Positions 1 through 12,307 of a stretch of DNA of 64,000 bases are shown in pieces (the stretch's first letter is position 1; every line of letters starts with the position of its first letter). The position numbers and the translations under genes were made by a program. The DNA is from Arbacia lixula (lineage: Eukaryota > Echinodermata > Echinoidea > Arbacioida > Arbaciidae). A model generated the notes under the pieces. It had not been told where the DNA came from. It saw only the letters and a list, made by a program, of their open reading frames with translations, and searched no databases. The DNA lies in the NCBI GenBank assembly GCA_963669155.1, contig OZ022588.1:3665843-3729842 (forward strand), in the 5' to 3' direction.

Positions 1-1797
1 TTAATAACTAATTGCATTCAATGAATTATAGACCATTCCCGATACGATGGATGTTATTTTGCAGTAAACTAACAGGCCAATTGTTATCGTACTCTTCTGG
101 ACAAGAAAACATGCGGTTTCGTTGTTTGGACGAACAAGAGAATAGGCGGCGCAACGGGTCGAACGGCCGGGATATGAGGGGAAGGTGGAGTTTTAAGAGC
201 GTCTCGCTCATCTGAGGTTTTGCACGACGACGTAGCAACACCGTTATGATCGGCACTTTCTTTGTGGGTCATTCCAAAATTATTACGAGGGGGTTCCATG
301 TATAAGATTAACGCTGCCCTGCATGCTTATACATCTATTTAATTTTGTATCGTGATGATTTCCAGCGGTATTCTAATTTCAAGAAGAATATTTTCTTATC
401 TCTTCAAATCTGTCATTGTCATATTTTAGTGTGTGAAATATTCTTCACCCGTCCGAGATCACCTTTGTTTTTGTCAAGAAACCCAATCAGTCGCTGCTCA
501 TCAGACACACCCCCAATTCAGCACGCACCGTGTCAATGATTGCCGCGATGGGATCGGACTTGCAAACCATGTGCTTTCAATGTACGTACGCTGTGCGAAG
601 AAGTGATGTATCAGAAACAGCACGCGCCGTATATCATTGATTGCCGTGATGGGATCGGACTTGCAAACCATGTGCTCTGAATGTACGTACGCTGTGCGAT
701 CGCGAAGGAGTGATGTATTAGAAACTGTGCACATGCTCGCGTTGTGTGGACGTGTATTCCAACATGTGTGCCTGGCTCCTTGCGGTGCCGGTGTTTTCAT
801 GTCTCGATTTTTCCTTCCTCGTTGTAACGGGACGCAATTGTTATGTTTTTCTTTATCTTGGGGTCAACAGAATAAGCTCGTTATAACGAAATCTCGTTGT
901 AACCGTGCTCGTTGTAAGCGACGTGTTGCACCATAGGTTTGCATGTATAAACTTTTGGGACCGAGAGATTTCTCTCGTTATAACGAAACCTCGTTATATC
1001 CGTGCTCGTTGTATCGAGAGTAAGCTGTATAAACCATTCAAGGCATTGTATTACAAATGTGGACATCACCAAATTCTGCAAAAAAGTGTATGAAACACTA
1101 ACAAATATGGAAGGCTCACTTTGTGACAAGATACTTAACAGTTGTATTCAAATAGTGAAAGATAAAGATATTTTCTGCATTTTGCTTGTGAGGCTCAGCT
1201 CCTTTTCCAAATATAAGCTGGTAACAAATACTTGTTGGTACATGTATAGTATTGACCTTGACAAGTCACTTTTAGGATGTGCAAGATAATTTGAAATGTG
1301 TTTCAATAGTATATTCAAGTTTTTGGGGAAAAATAACTTTGCATTTTCTTCTATCCATCAATGCTTGTGTGTGAACCTTCAACAATGTACACAACATTGC
1401 AGTTTTAGGTATGGGAGAAGAGGTAAAATCTAAATAGTAGTTGTGTGAACTACTTGATTTCCACTGGACTGACCTTCAAGTTTAAGACAGTGTTATAGAA
1501 GTAAAATATTTTTGTTTTCTGTAACACTTTGATCATGATCCTTCTGGTCTATAACGATGTAAACAACATAATTTGTGAATAGAATAAGTCATATACCCGA
1601 TTTAATCTGTAGATGCGCTTCTGTTTTGTACTATTTTTCTCTTAAGCAGAATAAATAACAGTGTACTATCATTTGATTGCTCTAAGAGTGGTATTTGACT
1701 ATTTGTATGCAGTATGTAATTGGCATGCAGATTTCCCCAACGTGACAGTTCTTGTTTTTTATCATACTCATTTCTTGACAGACATCAATTTAATTAG
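1..1797. other. Non-coding region with minor repeats
   Basis: No exon is recognised. A ~100-bp segment with GATGGGATCGGACTTGCAAA is duplicated (about 537-600 and 638-710). CTCGTTATAACGAAA and CTCGTTGTAA motifs recur at 868-1020, as in some invertebrate MITEs. The rest is AT-rich with no further structure seen. Confidence 0.6.
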
Positions 1798-2025
1798 TGA
1801 TAATCGTTTGTCTCGCAATGTATGGTCAACGGAATCTAAAAAGATCATGTTTTGTGTGCTGCTGCAACACTTCGACAGGTGTGATACAAAATTGTAGTAA
1901 GTAGGGTATTTAAACCCCTACTTTACAATTTTGTATCACACCTGACGAAGTGTTGCAGTGGCTCACGAAACTTTGTGATCTTTACTGATTCCGTTGACCA
2001 TACACTGCGAGACGAACGATTATAT
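1798..2025. repeat. Long hairpin (foldback MITE)
   Basis: Arms of about 100 bp mirror each other around 1910: GATAATCGTTTGTCTCGCAA on the left pairs with ATTCCGTTGACCATACACTG...GACGAACGATTATA on the right. The centre is CCCTACTTTACAATTTTGTA and its complement. Confidence 0.8.
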
Positions 2026-2147
2026 TTAGCATTATTGATCAATTTCATTGTTTCCTTTATTTTGGTAGGGCTAGGTAGGCTGTGCAGAATCTGAGGACAA
2101 ATTTGGAAAGCCATTCATTATATTGTATGTAGATTTGTGCAGAAGTA

Positions 2148-2319
2148 AGCAAATAATCAACGTCGGTGAAGGTAATGGGACGAAATATCACTTCCGAGGC
2201 GATCTGGATGTAGCTATCTTTCCGAAGCTTTTAGCTGAGGAAAGATAGCGTATACATTCAGATCGCCGAGGAAGTGATAGTTCGTCTCATTGCCTGAAAC
2301 CAAAAGTTGATTATTTGCT
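2148..2319. repeat. Second hairpin
   Basis: Inverted arms AGCAAATAATCAAC...GTTGATTATTTGCT, with inner arms GGACGAAATATCACTTCC and GGAAGTGATAGTTCGTC around a centre near 2230. Foldback element remnant. Confidence 0.75.
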
Positions 2320-3520
2320 TTATATTCCACACCTGATGCCAACAATCTATAAAATAAATGACAATTTAACGTACAAAAGCATTCGTGTCGGTGCGGCTAC
2401 ATATTCACGCGACGCTCCGAAACCCGGAAGCAAATTGACTTTGTGCACGTTTCTATATAGACTCTACAAATTCCAACGAACACTATGACATGGTGATGCT
2501 AATTTGTAAGATTTTGACGGAAAAGCAAGAAGTAATCGAAATTCTCTTACCTGTGCGGTATCGGTGAGAACATAGATCCTCCGAGAATACTCTTCATAAT
2601 TCTCATGAATTACAGGCAAATGAAATTCTAGGTCAATTTTGGTACAAGGTGGTAGAGAATTGCACACTTGCTTTGGTGAAATACTGTGTGGGGGAAATGG
2701 AAGGCTTGCACTGCTTTGTACGTACGCGCGCGGCGCAGCGCGCTATAACGAAAAATTTTAATTTCAGCGCGCGCACCGCGGTGTCGTCTGCGCCGATAGT
2801 CCGAGCTACGCACTTTTATTTCGCGCGTACTCAAAATATTGATCACGCGTTAGGACTGTGAGGCGTGAAGAGATCAGCGAAACCAAAAAGTACTATCACC
2901 TAGAGTGTAAAGAACTTTCCTTCTCAAAAAAGTACTATCACCTACAGTGTAACGAACTTTTTCTTCTCAGGTGATCAGATGGGAAAAACTACGCTTCATC
3001 ACGTGATCAACTCTTGACCAATCATATAGCAACATTCTTAGTATGTGGAATATAATATCAAATATCCCTCACACAAGATCATATGATAGAGTATATCTCT
3101 TGATCTTATTTTGTAAAGCTGACACGGTTAATACAAAAATGTCTTGATAGCATTATGAAATGTCTTAATTGTAATGAATCTAAACTCATTGGAAATGATA
3201 ACTACTTATATGCAATGTAATTTCAGAGAAGCTTCTTGACTCCAAATGACTGTCCTAACATATGTTTTTCAGCCCAGTGAAATATGTTTTCACCTGTCTT
3301 ACCAAAATCATGTCCCTCTGATGAGAAAGACGAACATGCAGTTTGCATACATTAGTTGTTGCTATGTCAGGTAAACTTGGACAAGCATTAATGTTGATAT
3401 TGGTAGCTTACACTTACTTTTGTGGAAGAAAACAAGCATTATGAGTAAATACTACCTTCTTCCTACTCTGTTTTATAGCAATAACATCAAAGTTTAGATA
3501 TAATGCTATGTGTCACCTGA
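2320..3520. other. Non-coding region
   Basis: A GC-rich CpG-containing stretch (2719-2830) stands out. A 43-bp segment with AAGTACTATCACCTA and AACTTTCCTTCTC is repeated in tandem (2886-2970). No gene is seen. Confidence 0.55.
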
Positions 3521-3764
3521 TTTTGCTGCAATTACAGCGAAAATATGCCACAACAGAGTCTTTTGCATCAAACTGACATCAAGTTAAGATGCACACCCAT
3601 TTTTGCTGGAATTACAGCGAAATATCGAGTCATTGCATCTTCCTGGTTTCGCTGTAATTACAGCAAAATATCAAATCAACACACCAACGTTCCCAGTTTT
3701 GCTGTAATTACAGCGAAATAACGATGCGAAACACCTTCCTAATTTTGCTGTAATTACAGCAAAA
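3521..3764. repeat. Five palindromes GCTGTAATTACAGC
   Basis: TTTTGCTGTAATTACAGC-type palindromes, extended by AAAA or GAAA, start at 3521, 3600, 3647, 3697 and 3743; the last four are about 50 bp apart. The centre TAATTA is a homeodomain core. The spacers between them are unrelated. Confidence 0.7.
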
Positions 3765-3879
3765 TGGAATTACGCCAAGCTTTGTTTTTGAAAATTAAGA
3801 AAAGCTTTCATTATTGATGATGCTGTGTTTTTGCTCAGTTAGAGCACATTTTTAAAAAACTTGGGAAACGCGCAAATTA

Positions 3880-4410
3880 CCCAAATCCAACACAACAATG
3901 TTGTGTGTCTTTATGACGATAGTGGGGTCAAAGTTCATCTAGGGGTCAAAAGGTCAAATGATATGAGGCCATGTCATTACAAAAATGTTAAAGTTTGTGT
4001 TTAACTTGGTATCATTTCTTTATATCTGCGTGAATTGTGATCAAACGTGGTACAAATGATCTTTAGATAATACCACATGTGCTGTCATGAGGATGATGGG
4101 GTCAAAGGTCAAATAATAATAATAAAATGTCATCTAGGGATCAAAACGTCTAATATGAGGCCATGTCATTACAAAAATGTTAAAGTTTTTGTTTTTTGCT
4201 CTCATTTCTTTATTTCTGCATCAATTGTGATCAAACGTGGTACAAATGATCCTTGAGTAATACCACATGTGTCGCCATGAGGATGATGGGGTCAAAGGTC
4301 ATCTAGGGGTCAAAAGGTCAAATAAAATGAGGCCATGTTACAAAAATGTTAGACTTTTTGTTTAACTTGCTCTCATTTCTTTATTTCTGCATCAAGTGTG
4401 ATCAAGCTTG
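3880..4410 (+). repeat. Tandem ~180-bp repeat of a HINE-like element, left part
   Basis: Three units contain GGGGTCAAAGGTCA, GAGGCCATGT, ACAAAAATGTTAAAG and GATCAAACGTGGTACAAATG. The array is interrupted at 4410 by the 6.3-kb element and resumes at 10750. There is no gene. Confidence 0.7.
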
Positions 4411-4890
4411 CCCTTACAAAAAAGTACCATGGTAGTACCATGGTACTTATACCATGGTTTCTTTTTTTTTTACTTTCATGGTATGGTACTGCATGGTAAA
4501 TTGACAGTTGAGCGCAGTACTTTTACCATGGTACTAGTACCATGGTTCTTTGACCATGGTACTAGTACCATGGTATAAATACCATGGTTCTTTGACCATG
4601 GTACTAGTACCATGGTATAAATACCATGGTTCTTTGACCATGGTACTAGTACCATGGTATTATGTTTTTTGTACCATGGTACTAGTACCATAGTACTGTC
4701 ATGGTTCTTTTACCATGGTAGTACCACAGAACTAGTACCATGGTAGTACCACGGTACTAGTACCATGGTACTTGTACCAGGGCACTACCATAATACTAGT
4801 ACCATGATAGTACCGAGACCGTGGTATGGCCATGGTTTTTGTACCATGGTAGTACCAGGGCACTCCCATGATATAGTACCATGTTACTAG

Positions 4891-6641
4891 TAATCACCCC
4901 ATGCACTCACCTCATATCTTATCATACGCTTTGCATTGTTAAATCAGTTTGAATGAAATATTAAAATAAACTTTGCAATTGCACCTCAGACGTATCATGC
5001 CTTCATCAACCAGAGGCACATTCATTGGGATTCTTTGAGGAAAACTGTCATTATGTCACCAGCAAAACCCTTTCACTTAAGTGTCTTTGCGAAAATTGCA
5101 CAAAGGACACTGCATGGCCCATCAGCTAGGTGATCGAAGGCGCTGTATGATAAGATATGATGGTTTCACCAGCTTAAGTCAGCACAAACAGCAACAATTC
5201 CTTAGAAACCTGAAAAAATACAAAGAAAACAAGTCAATTTCTGTTTCAATACAAACTGTAACAGTTTAATACAGCTGCAGCCAACATGTATGAGTTGATA
5301 ACAAGAACACTGTGAATACAGAAGTGGCACTATTGGCATAATACTAGCGTTTAATAGCACTCAAAGTAACAATACTAAACTTAACATATATTGGCCTTAT
5401 ATTTTACGTGTTAAGATTTCACACACGTTAAGATATCCTTATATTTCACACACGTTAAGATACTCGTAAATATATTGAGTGGTGTACCTGTGCCTAAACA
5501 AAAAATAAGACTGTGATGTGACACTTACATAGACATATAAATGCATGTAACCCAGAGGAGAAAAAACTTCTATTTCATGCATGCAGACACGATATGGTAG
5601 AGTAAGCATCGATACACTAATTTACACTTCGTACATATACAAGCTAGGAAGGATAAAAAATTAATGCCTCCATAGTCACTGAAACTTTATCAATGATCCG
5701 ACTAATACCAAATTTACAGATTATAGCCTGAGGACTCTTCTACATGGAACTACTGTTCAACATAGTCACCATGTCTTTCAATGCACTTATGCCACCGTTG
5801 AACCCAAGCATCAAATCCTGGGTGGAAATACTCTGGAGCTTAATTTTAGCCACTAAACATACAATGTAACCTTCCCTATTCCATAACTTAAGTGATTTTA
5901 CTTCTACCATGCAGATCTTACCAAAGAATATTGCATATTCAAGAAGAGAAAAACATATGCCTCTCATGCCATTCACGGTGAAACATCGGTTTCTGACATA
6001 AACAGCGAGATAGAAAGTGGTAGATTTGTTTCACCGGCCATGAAATTTAATACATGTTACGTAACTCCAGTGAAGAGTAAATCTGGCTCAAGTAAAATCC
6101 TCAATTGAGGAATCAATTTTAGACGGGGTTGTAGCATAATGTGCATGCAGACAAGATATGGTACAGTACTCCTCGTGCAAGTCATGTTGAGCACATTTCT
6201 ACTACATAATGTAAAAGACACTTGTGGAAGGTTGACGAGACAAAAAATGAATGACGTTTAAAAAGTGAGTTCACTTATGTTCTGCGAACATACAGTAGAA
6301 GATACACTCCGTACCTATACTGTACCCACTAAGAGAGGGAATGAAACTTGCAGTACAACTATTAAACTATAAAACCTGTGAAGAAATATGATATCGTGCA
6401 TTGGCTGCATTGCACATGTATCCATTCTACAGAAGTATAAACAGAGTTGCTCATCTTGTTTGGCAAGATGACTAAAGACATTGTTAAATAAAAGCTACAT
6501 ACATGATCCATCATGCTATTCTCATATGTCTTGGATTTTTTAAGGGCATTTTAGTTGCTGGTGAAATAGAAGAAGTAAATTGAGCAAGAGCTGTAAAAGC
6601 CATAATAACTTCTTGACATAAATGCGAACTCCACTAATTAA
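4891..6641. other. Interior of 6.3-kb element, left part
   Basis: AT-rich DNA with the mariner scrap (5750-5830) and no other recognised coding sequence. A short CACACGTTAAGATA repeat lies at 5420-5465. Confidence 0.5.
5750..5830 (-). pseudogene. Mariner-type transposase C-terminal scrap
   Basis: On the minus strand 25 residues precede a stop and end WVQRWHKCIERHGDYVEQ, matching the conserved C-terminus of mariner/Tc1-group transposases (RW-x-KCIE-x(3)-GDY-x-E). A stop lies just upstream in frame and no DDE catalytic region was found nearby. It is a small relic or a terminal exon fragment. Confidence 0.55.
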
Positions 6642-7316
6642 CTCTTTGCCCGCCACGCACACTATCTCCCCTGCGCCACATTAATTTCACGGTGCCACAT
6701 TCAGAGCGGTTTTGCATGCACTGTCTTATTTAACTTGCAATAACTTTTTATTAGTTTGTAGTGATGAAAAAAAATGTGTAGCAAAGTCTAAAAGAAATTA
6801 ATACTCTTGCCAATCATGCCAATCTTATCATTTTTGTCATGTATAATATCATAGATTCTGAGAATTATAACTTTACATTCTGTCTCCAAATTATCGTTTT
6901 GGAGGCTATTTTATACCTCTTATATTCAATATGTCCTAATGAAAGTTATTCTCTAAGTTAGTTCATAAAATAGATGTGTTCTTTAGGTTTCATTACATAC
7001 CAAACCCATGTCTTTATGGGAATAATGAGCCAAGCAATTTAGGATTTAAATAGGGCATTCAAAAAGAGTAAGCTAACAATGAACTAAACTCCTTTATTGA
7101 AATTGACCCTGGGTACTTCTCAATAGACTTCCTGTCGTGGGAGACTTCCTGCCTATTGATACTTTGATCCCCTTATGCAATACACGCGTCGCTATTGTAT
7201 GTGTGTGCGCACAATACAATTAAATGCGTTCCGTATGCATCGTGCGCGAAATGTGACTTGAGTCGAACTTGGCAGCCCGCTGTATGTGCCACGAGTCGAA
7301 CGAAGCGGGCAAAGAG
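6642..7316. mobile_element. TTAA-flanked MITE (piggyBac-like), second family
   Basis: The 675-bp element has perfect 12-bp inverted ends CTCTTTGCCCGC and TTAA on both sides (6638 and 7317). The interior is AT-rich and non-coding. The ends resemble those of the 0.82-kb family (CTCTTAGCC), suggesting mobilisation by the same transposase type. It is nested in the 6.3-kb inverted-repeat element. Confidence 0.8.
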
Positions 7317-7657
7317 TTAAAGACTACTTTTCTGTGTAGTGCATGACAGTATTGTAGAAATATAAAAATGAATAGATACAGTATGATGTAAGGCGCAGCT
7401 GATCTATTAACATACATCTTGACCTATTAAAAAGATCTGAATTTTGTGTACATGTACTACATTTGTATACCGGTAATAAGTTTTGCAGTGGCCCAAGCCA
7501 GACATGTTGGGACTAATATTCAAACTGTAATTCTTTATGTCACAAGTAAAAAATCCTGTTCATAAAATGTTTTCTGATGGAAAGCAATACGAAATCTGCA
7601 TCTATATCAGTAGTTTCAGTTAACTGTACACTAAAATCAGTAGCGTTCGTACATATA

Positions 7658-8116
7658 CACTACAGCTCAAAGGAAATGGCATAGGGAAAGGGAAAGGGAA
7701 GAAAGAGAAGGAGCCACAGTTTTAAACCATAGGGCAATTCCACAGTTCTGGTTGAAGTCATGTAACGTGAGTAACCAAAGCTTCTTCATTTTATATTCTG
7801 TTATAGAATTATTTAGGAAGCAAACAGTCCACCTTTCCATGACACGCAAATGACGCAATCATATCCTCAGCACAGAAACTTCTTTTTCAATCAAATAAAG
7901 AGGCTTTGGCTACTCACATTACATAACTTTAACCAAAACTGTGGAATTGCCCCACAGCATATTTTGTCCAGTTCAGCACGAAATACGATGCTTTAGCCTA
8001 AAAGGCATCATGTTGCTGAACTGGACAAAATATACAGTGTACCACGGTTTAAAACCGCGGCTCCGTTCCCTTCTTCCCTTTCCCTTTCCCTATGCCAATT
8101 CCTTTGAGCTGTAGTG
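7658..8116. mobile_element. Mariner-like MITE, TA target
   Basis: The 459-bp element has inverted ends CACTACAGCTCAAAGGAA, extending at least 45 bp with AGGGAAAGGGAAAGGGAA. TA flanks both sides (7656 and 8117). A second inverted pair lies inside (around 7731-7785 and 7910-7955), so most of it can fold on itself. The frames crossing it are mirror images and are not genes. Confidence 0.75.
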
Positions 8117-8462
8117 TATACATGGAAAGATGTATTACAGTATTTCGCGTAGTAGTTTAAAGCTGGTTCCTTCCTCTATATGATGAGAAATTAATTCATG
8201 ATTGAGTGACACTCAACTGAATACATATATTGGTAGTTATAAAAGAAAAGATGCCAAATATTGCTACTTTTATGGTACCCAATAAATACCCCTTTTATTA
8301 CAATTCCTTTGGAACTGGGTCTTTGAAATATATAAACAATTTTGGTGTAAATGTATAATGTTCCAGGTCAGTTCGTTGATGATTCATTTTGGCCTCGTCA
8401 TTCTTCCTGGGCTGCTCACTGTTCATCATGTTGTGGCTAGCCTCCCTCCTGGGATGTAGGTG

Positions 8463-8873
8463 TCAGTCCACATAGAAATCTGAAGAAAAAAGGAAATCAA
8501 TTTGTGATTTAACAAAAATAATTAAATGAATGCTTCAGTACTTCCAAACCATTAATGGCCACAGCTAAGAAAGTAATTATAATGCAATATACACTGGGTG
8601 AATACCTTGTCTTTTGAAACAAGTTACAAACTTGTCTTGCATCATTGAATAGGATCTAGACTGATGACATCTTCCCTCTCCATGTCTTAAGATTAACATA
8701 TGTGCCGTAATATTAGGGCAAGATGCCATCGCCACATCGATCACATTATCTGTACGGTTAGTGGCCCATTCTCCATGCATTGGCAAAAAATGCGTAGAAT
8801 GCAACGGTAAGTCAGTACACGTACACACGCATGGGATTACAGAATCACTGGTGGCACAACAGTTTCGGTCAAG
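8463..8873 (-). CDS. Candidate last two exons of an unidentified gene (minus strand)
   Basis: On the minus strand a 268-nt segment (8873-8606) follows a T-rich acceptor ending GTGTAG and ends at a GTATTC donor. It is open throughout in one frame, with a cysteine- and histidine-containing product. The donor phase fits an acceptor CTTTTTTTCTTCAG at 8480, where five codons and a stop (8463) follow, then an AATAAA signal at 8294-8299. A possible upstream exon ends at a strong GTAAGA donor at 9643, but its frame is unclear. The product is not recognised. It could be the gene of the surrounding 6.3-kb element or a chance set of splice-like sites. Confidence 0.3.
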
Positions 8874-10189
8874 CTACACAAAAAAAACCCTGCAAGTTTC
8901 ATCAAATATCATCTTTTGAAAAGTTAAGGTACAACAAATCTTGTTATTCAATGATTGTCAAAATATTTTTATGCCAACCAGAAAGTCTGTTTTCTCCGTA
9001 ATCTTTACACCTGCTTGGTGACTGCTTCGGTCGCTGACTGAAGTGAAGCTGTCAGTTTGGTCGTAATGTGCAAGGCTATATGAGCAATACCTAATGTACA
9101 ATCTGACTGAGAAAATTAACATGTACAATCAAAATTAAGACACCGTTATGATCTTTCAAGTTCACATGAGTTATAACTTATTATGGCATCCCACTCTTTA
9201 TGGACGTAGTTTCATGAAACATTGAGGGTAGCCTCAAAGAAAATACAAATCAAATCAAATCACCAAAACCAAGATCCAAGTCACCATTTAGGTAGTAGTA
9301 CTAGTGCCATATCTGCCAGTAACACAGTCAGTGCTCCCCTTGGCCTTGCATGAATTTACATGATTATAATTCTTTCTTAATGCTAATTCATCCCTTTTGT
9401 ATAATTTATACTCACAAATAAAGCCTATATAGGCTAACCTATTAGTGTAAGGGTTAGGAGTTCATAAGAAACTACAGTCATGACACTGCATCGATAGCAC
9501 TAGCAGTATAGTCTTGGGCTCACTAACACCGATATTAACACTGGGCATCACATTCTGTTGACATCTTTGATTTGTAAAAACATGATATCTCCAAAGTTAT
9601 ACAATAGACATGATAGTAAATATCATAAGATTTAGGTCTTACCTTGGATTGATTGGCCATGTTTGACATCACAAAGGTCTGTCCAGCTGAATCCCAGAGA
9701 TAGTTTGTGCAAAATCATCGAATATTGCAGCACACAACCTTAACTGCCGCTCACTCAATTTCAAATACGTGGACAATGCACTCAATTATTGGACAATGCA
9801 TGTCACTGCATGTCATGCATGCACAGTACATGCATACTTTGTGTGTGTGTGTGTGTGTGTTTGTGCATGGGTCGTGGTAGGGGTTGGTTCCCTTGCAGCT
9901 CAGTAGTCTTTTATTCAGACTCAAATACATGTATAACAAACCATATTCAGTAGAATGATTGGCTGTTAAATCATGCATGGAATTCCCTCAGCTCGCATAG
10001 TAGAACTATTTCCCAAAGATCTAAATAAATTTTACCAATATTTCTTTAACCCTATATACTCTGACTAACCCTAAGTTTTTTTAGAGCAGGTTTTGACCGG
10101 GGGGGGGCCTTTTGACCACCCCCCCCCATCTCGGCCAAGTACGGAAGGCTGCATTGATGCAACATTTCCAAAGAGATAAAGGAACATTA
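8874..10189. other. Interior of 6.3-kb element, right part
   Basis: No gene is proven. A strong minus-strand donor (CCAAG/GTAAGA at 9643) may belong to the candidate gene at 8463-8873. It holds a GT microsatellite at 9837-9861 and a G-tract facing a C-tract at 10098-10127. Confidence 0.5.
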
Positions 10190-10749
10190 TTTTTTGAGGT
10201 ACCATGACAGGTACCACAAAAATACCATAGAGAACTGTACAAGTACCATGCAATGAAAGTATTGATGTGAACCATGAAAGTACCATGGAAGTACCATGGA
10301 ATGCTATGAAAGTAATGAGAACCAGGAAAGTACTATGGAGTTCCATGGAGTACTATGAAAGTATCACAGAAAACCATGTAAATAATATAGAGTACCATGG
10401 AGTACCATGAAAATATCGTAGAGAACCATCAAAGTACTATGGAGTACCACGAAGTACTATGAAAGTACCATGAAGTACTATGAAATTATCGCGGAGAACA
10501 GCAAAGTACCACAGAGTACCATGGAGTACCATGGTACAACATGGTACTTTCGAGGTACTTTCCTATTGTGTATGGTACTTTTGTGGTAGTACCATGGTAC
10601 TACCATGGATACTATGGAAGTACCATGGTAATACCATGAATACCATGGTAGTACCATGGTAATACTATGGTAATACCATGAATACCATGGTAGTACCATG
10701 GTAATACTATGGTAATACCATGGTACTCTATGGTACTTTTTTATAAGGG

Positions 10750-11065
10750 TGGTACAAATGATCCTTGGGTAATACCACATGTGTTTTTATGAGGATGATG
10801 GGGTGAAAGGTCATCTACGGGTCAAAAGTTCAAATGATATGAGGCCATGTTACAAAAATGTTAAAGTTTTTGTTTGACTTGCTCTCATTTCTTTATTTCT
10901 CCATCACTTGTGGTCACACTTGATCCTTAGGTAATTCCATGTGTGTTGATGAGGATGATGAGGTCAAAGGTCATTTCGGCATCATTTTAAATATTTGAAA
11001 AAGAAAACTTAGCACTGTTTATCGATTGCGAAATCAGGCGAGACTCGTGGTTCGTGAACCACCTT
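10750..11065 (+). repeat. Same ~180-bp repeat, right part, with tail
   Basis: The array resumes as GGTACAAATGATCCTTGGG and ends with GGCGAGACTCGTGGTTCG...AACCACCTTG, a subterminal motif plus hairpin. The same tail occurs again at 12500-12530 after the second, nested element. Confidence 0.65.
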
Positions 11066-12307
11066 GTTCCTAATAAAGCCGAATCCAAGGATGCAATTCT
11101 CATGAAACATGGTACAAAGATGGATCACTACTTTGGAATAGACTGGTGACATTTTTGATAAAATTCCTGGAAGTTCAGAGGTCAAAGGTCAATGAACTTT
11201 GCCAAAATTGGCAAAAAACTGCCCCAAGCTTTATATTTTTCACAATAAATCCAACTCCATGGATGCAATTCTCATGATACATGGTACAAAGATGGGTCAC
11301 AACTTGGGAATAGACTGGTGACATTTTTGATAAAGTTCCTGGAAGTTCAGAGGTCAAAGGTCTATGAAGTTTGCCAAAATTGGCTAAAAACTGCCCCAAA
11401 CTTTATATTTTTCACCATAAAACCAAATCCAAAAATGAAATTCTCATGAAACGTGGTACTAAGATGGATCACTACTTGGGTATAGACTGGTGACATATTT
11501 TTTGGTGAAAGATCAAAGATCAATGAACTTTCCAACAATTTGCTAAAAATTGGCCCCAAATTGATATTTTTCACAATAAACCCAAATCCAATGGTGCAAT
11601 TCTAACCAAACATGGTACAGAGATGTATCACTTCATGGAGGTAGATTAAAGAAAGGTTGGGGTAAACTTCCTGAAAGTTTAAAGGTCAATGAACTTTGCC
11701 AAAAATAGCTAAAATTTGCCCCCAATGTGATATTTTTCTAGATAAATCAAGATCCAATTATGCAATACCAACCAAACATTGTGCAAAGATGGATCACTAC
11801 TTAGGGGTAGACTGGTGATATTTCTAGTGAAATTTCTCAAAGGTCAGAGGTCAAATGTCAATGAACTTTGCCAAGATTGGCTAAATTCTCAAATTTAATA
11901 TTTTTCACATTGAATGCAAATCTAATGGTTCAATTTAAACCAAACATGGTACAGAGATGTATCACTTCATGGAGGTAGACTGGTGAAAGTGTGGGTAAAA
12001 TTTCTGTAAGATCAAAGGTCAATGAACTTTACCCCAAAATTGGCTAATTTTAAACAAACTTACAAGGATGGATTTAGACGGACTGATTACTTGATTAGAT
12101 TGGAAGTCAAAGAAGTAAGAGATCAAAGATCAATGAACGTTGCCAAACTTGGCTAAACATGGAAAAACAGAATATGATATTTTCATTTCATATAGGAATT
12201 AAATGGTTAATTGCCCACCAAACAAGATTTCTGAGAATAAATCTTAATAGTGCTAGCAAAGGGGCAGAGGCATATCTATCGACTGTGCGGCAGTCGAATT
12301 GCTCTAG
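11066..12307 (+). mobile_element. HINE-like (Helitron-group) element with tandem core
   Basis: Tandem units of about 150 bp carry AGGTCAAAGGTCA, a CAATGAACTTTGCCAAAATT motif, and TTTTTCACAATAAATCCAAA. They end with GGCAGAGGCAT, a hairpin CGACTG...CAGTCG, and a terminal CTAG followed by T at 12307. A 3' hairpin shortly before CTRR is typical of Helitrons. Non-autonomous forms with tandem cores are known as HINEs or pearl-like elements in marine invertebrates. The 5' end is truncated. Confidence 0.6.

Larger units (their letters stand above)
4411..10749. mobile_element. 6.3-kb inverted-repeat element with ACCATGGT-rich arms
   Basis: The left end CCCTTACAAAAAAGTACC and right end GGTACTTTTTTATAAGGG are inverted. 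Both arms (about 4411-4890 and 10190-10749) consist of many variants of the palindrome-rich motif GTACCATGGTA. It interrupts a tandem-repeat element whose sequence resumes at 10750. The interior holds a mariner scrap, two MITEs and a possible spliced minus-strand gene. Only a 2-bp TG overlap can be seen at the target, so the superfamily is open. Confidence 0.65.

Noticed and set aside
10478..10780. 100-codon minus frame rich in Trp/Tyr (and 4476-4691)
   Set aside because: Direct translation of ACCATGGT-type repeats in the arms of the 6.3-kb element.
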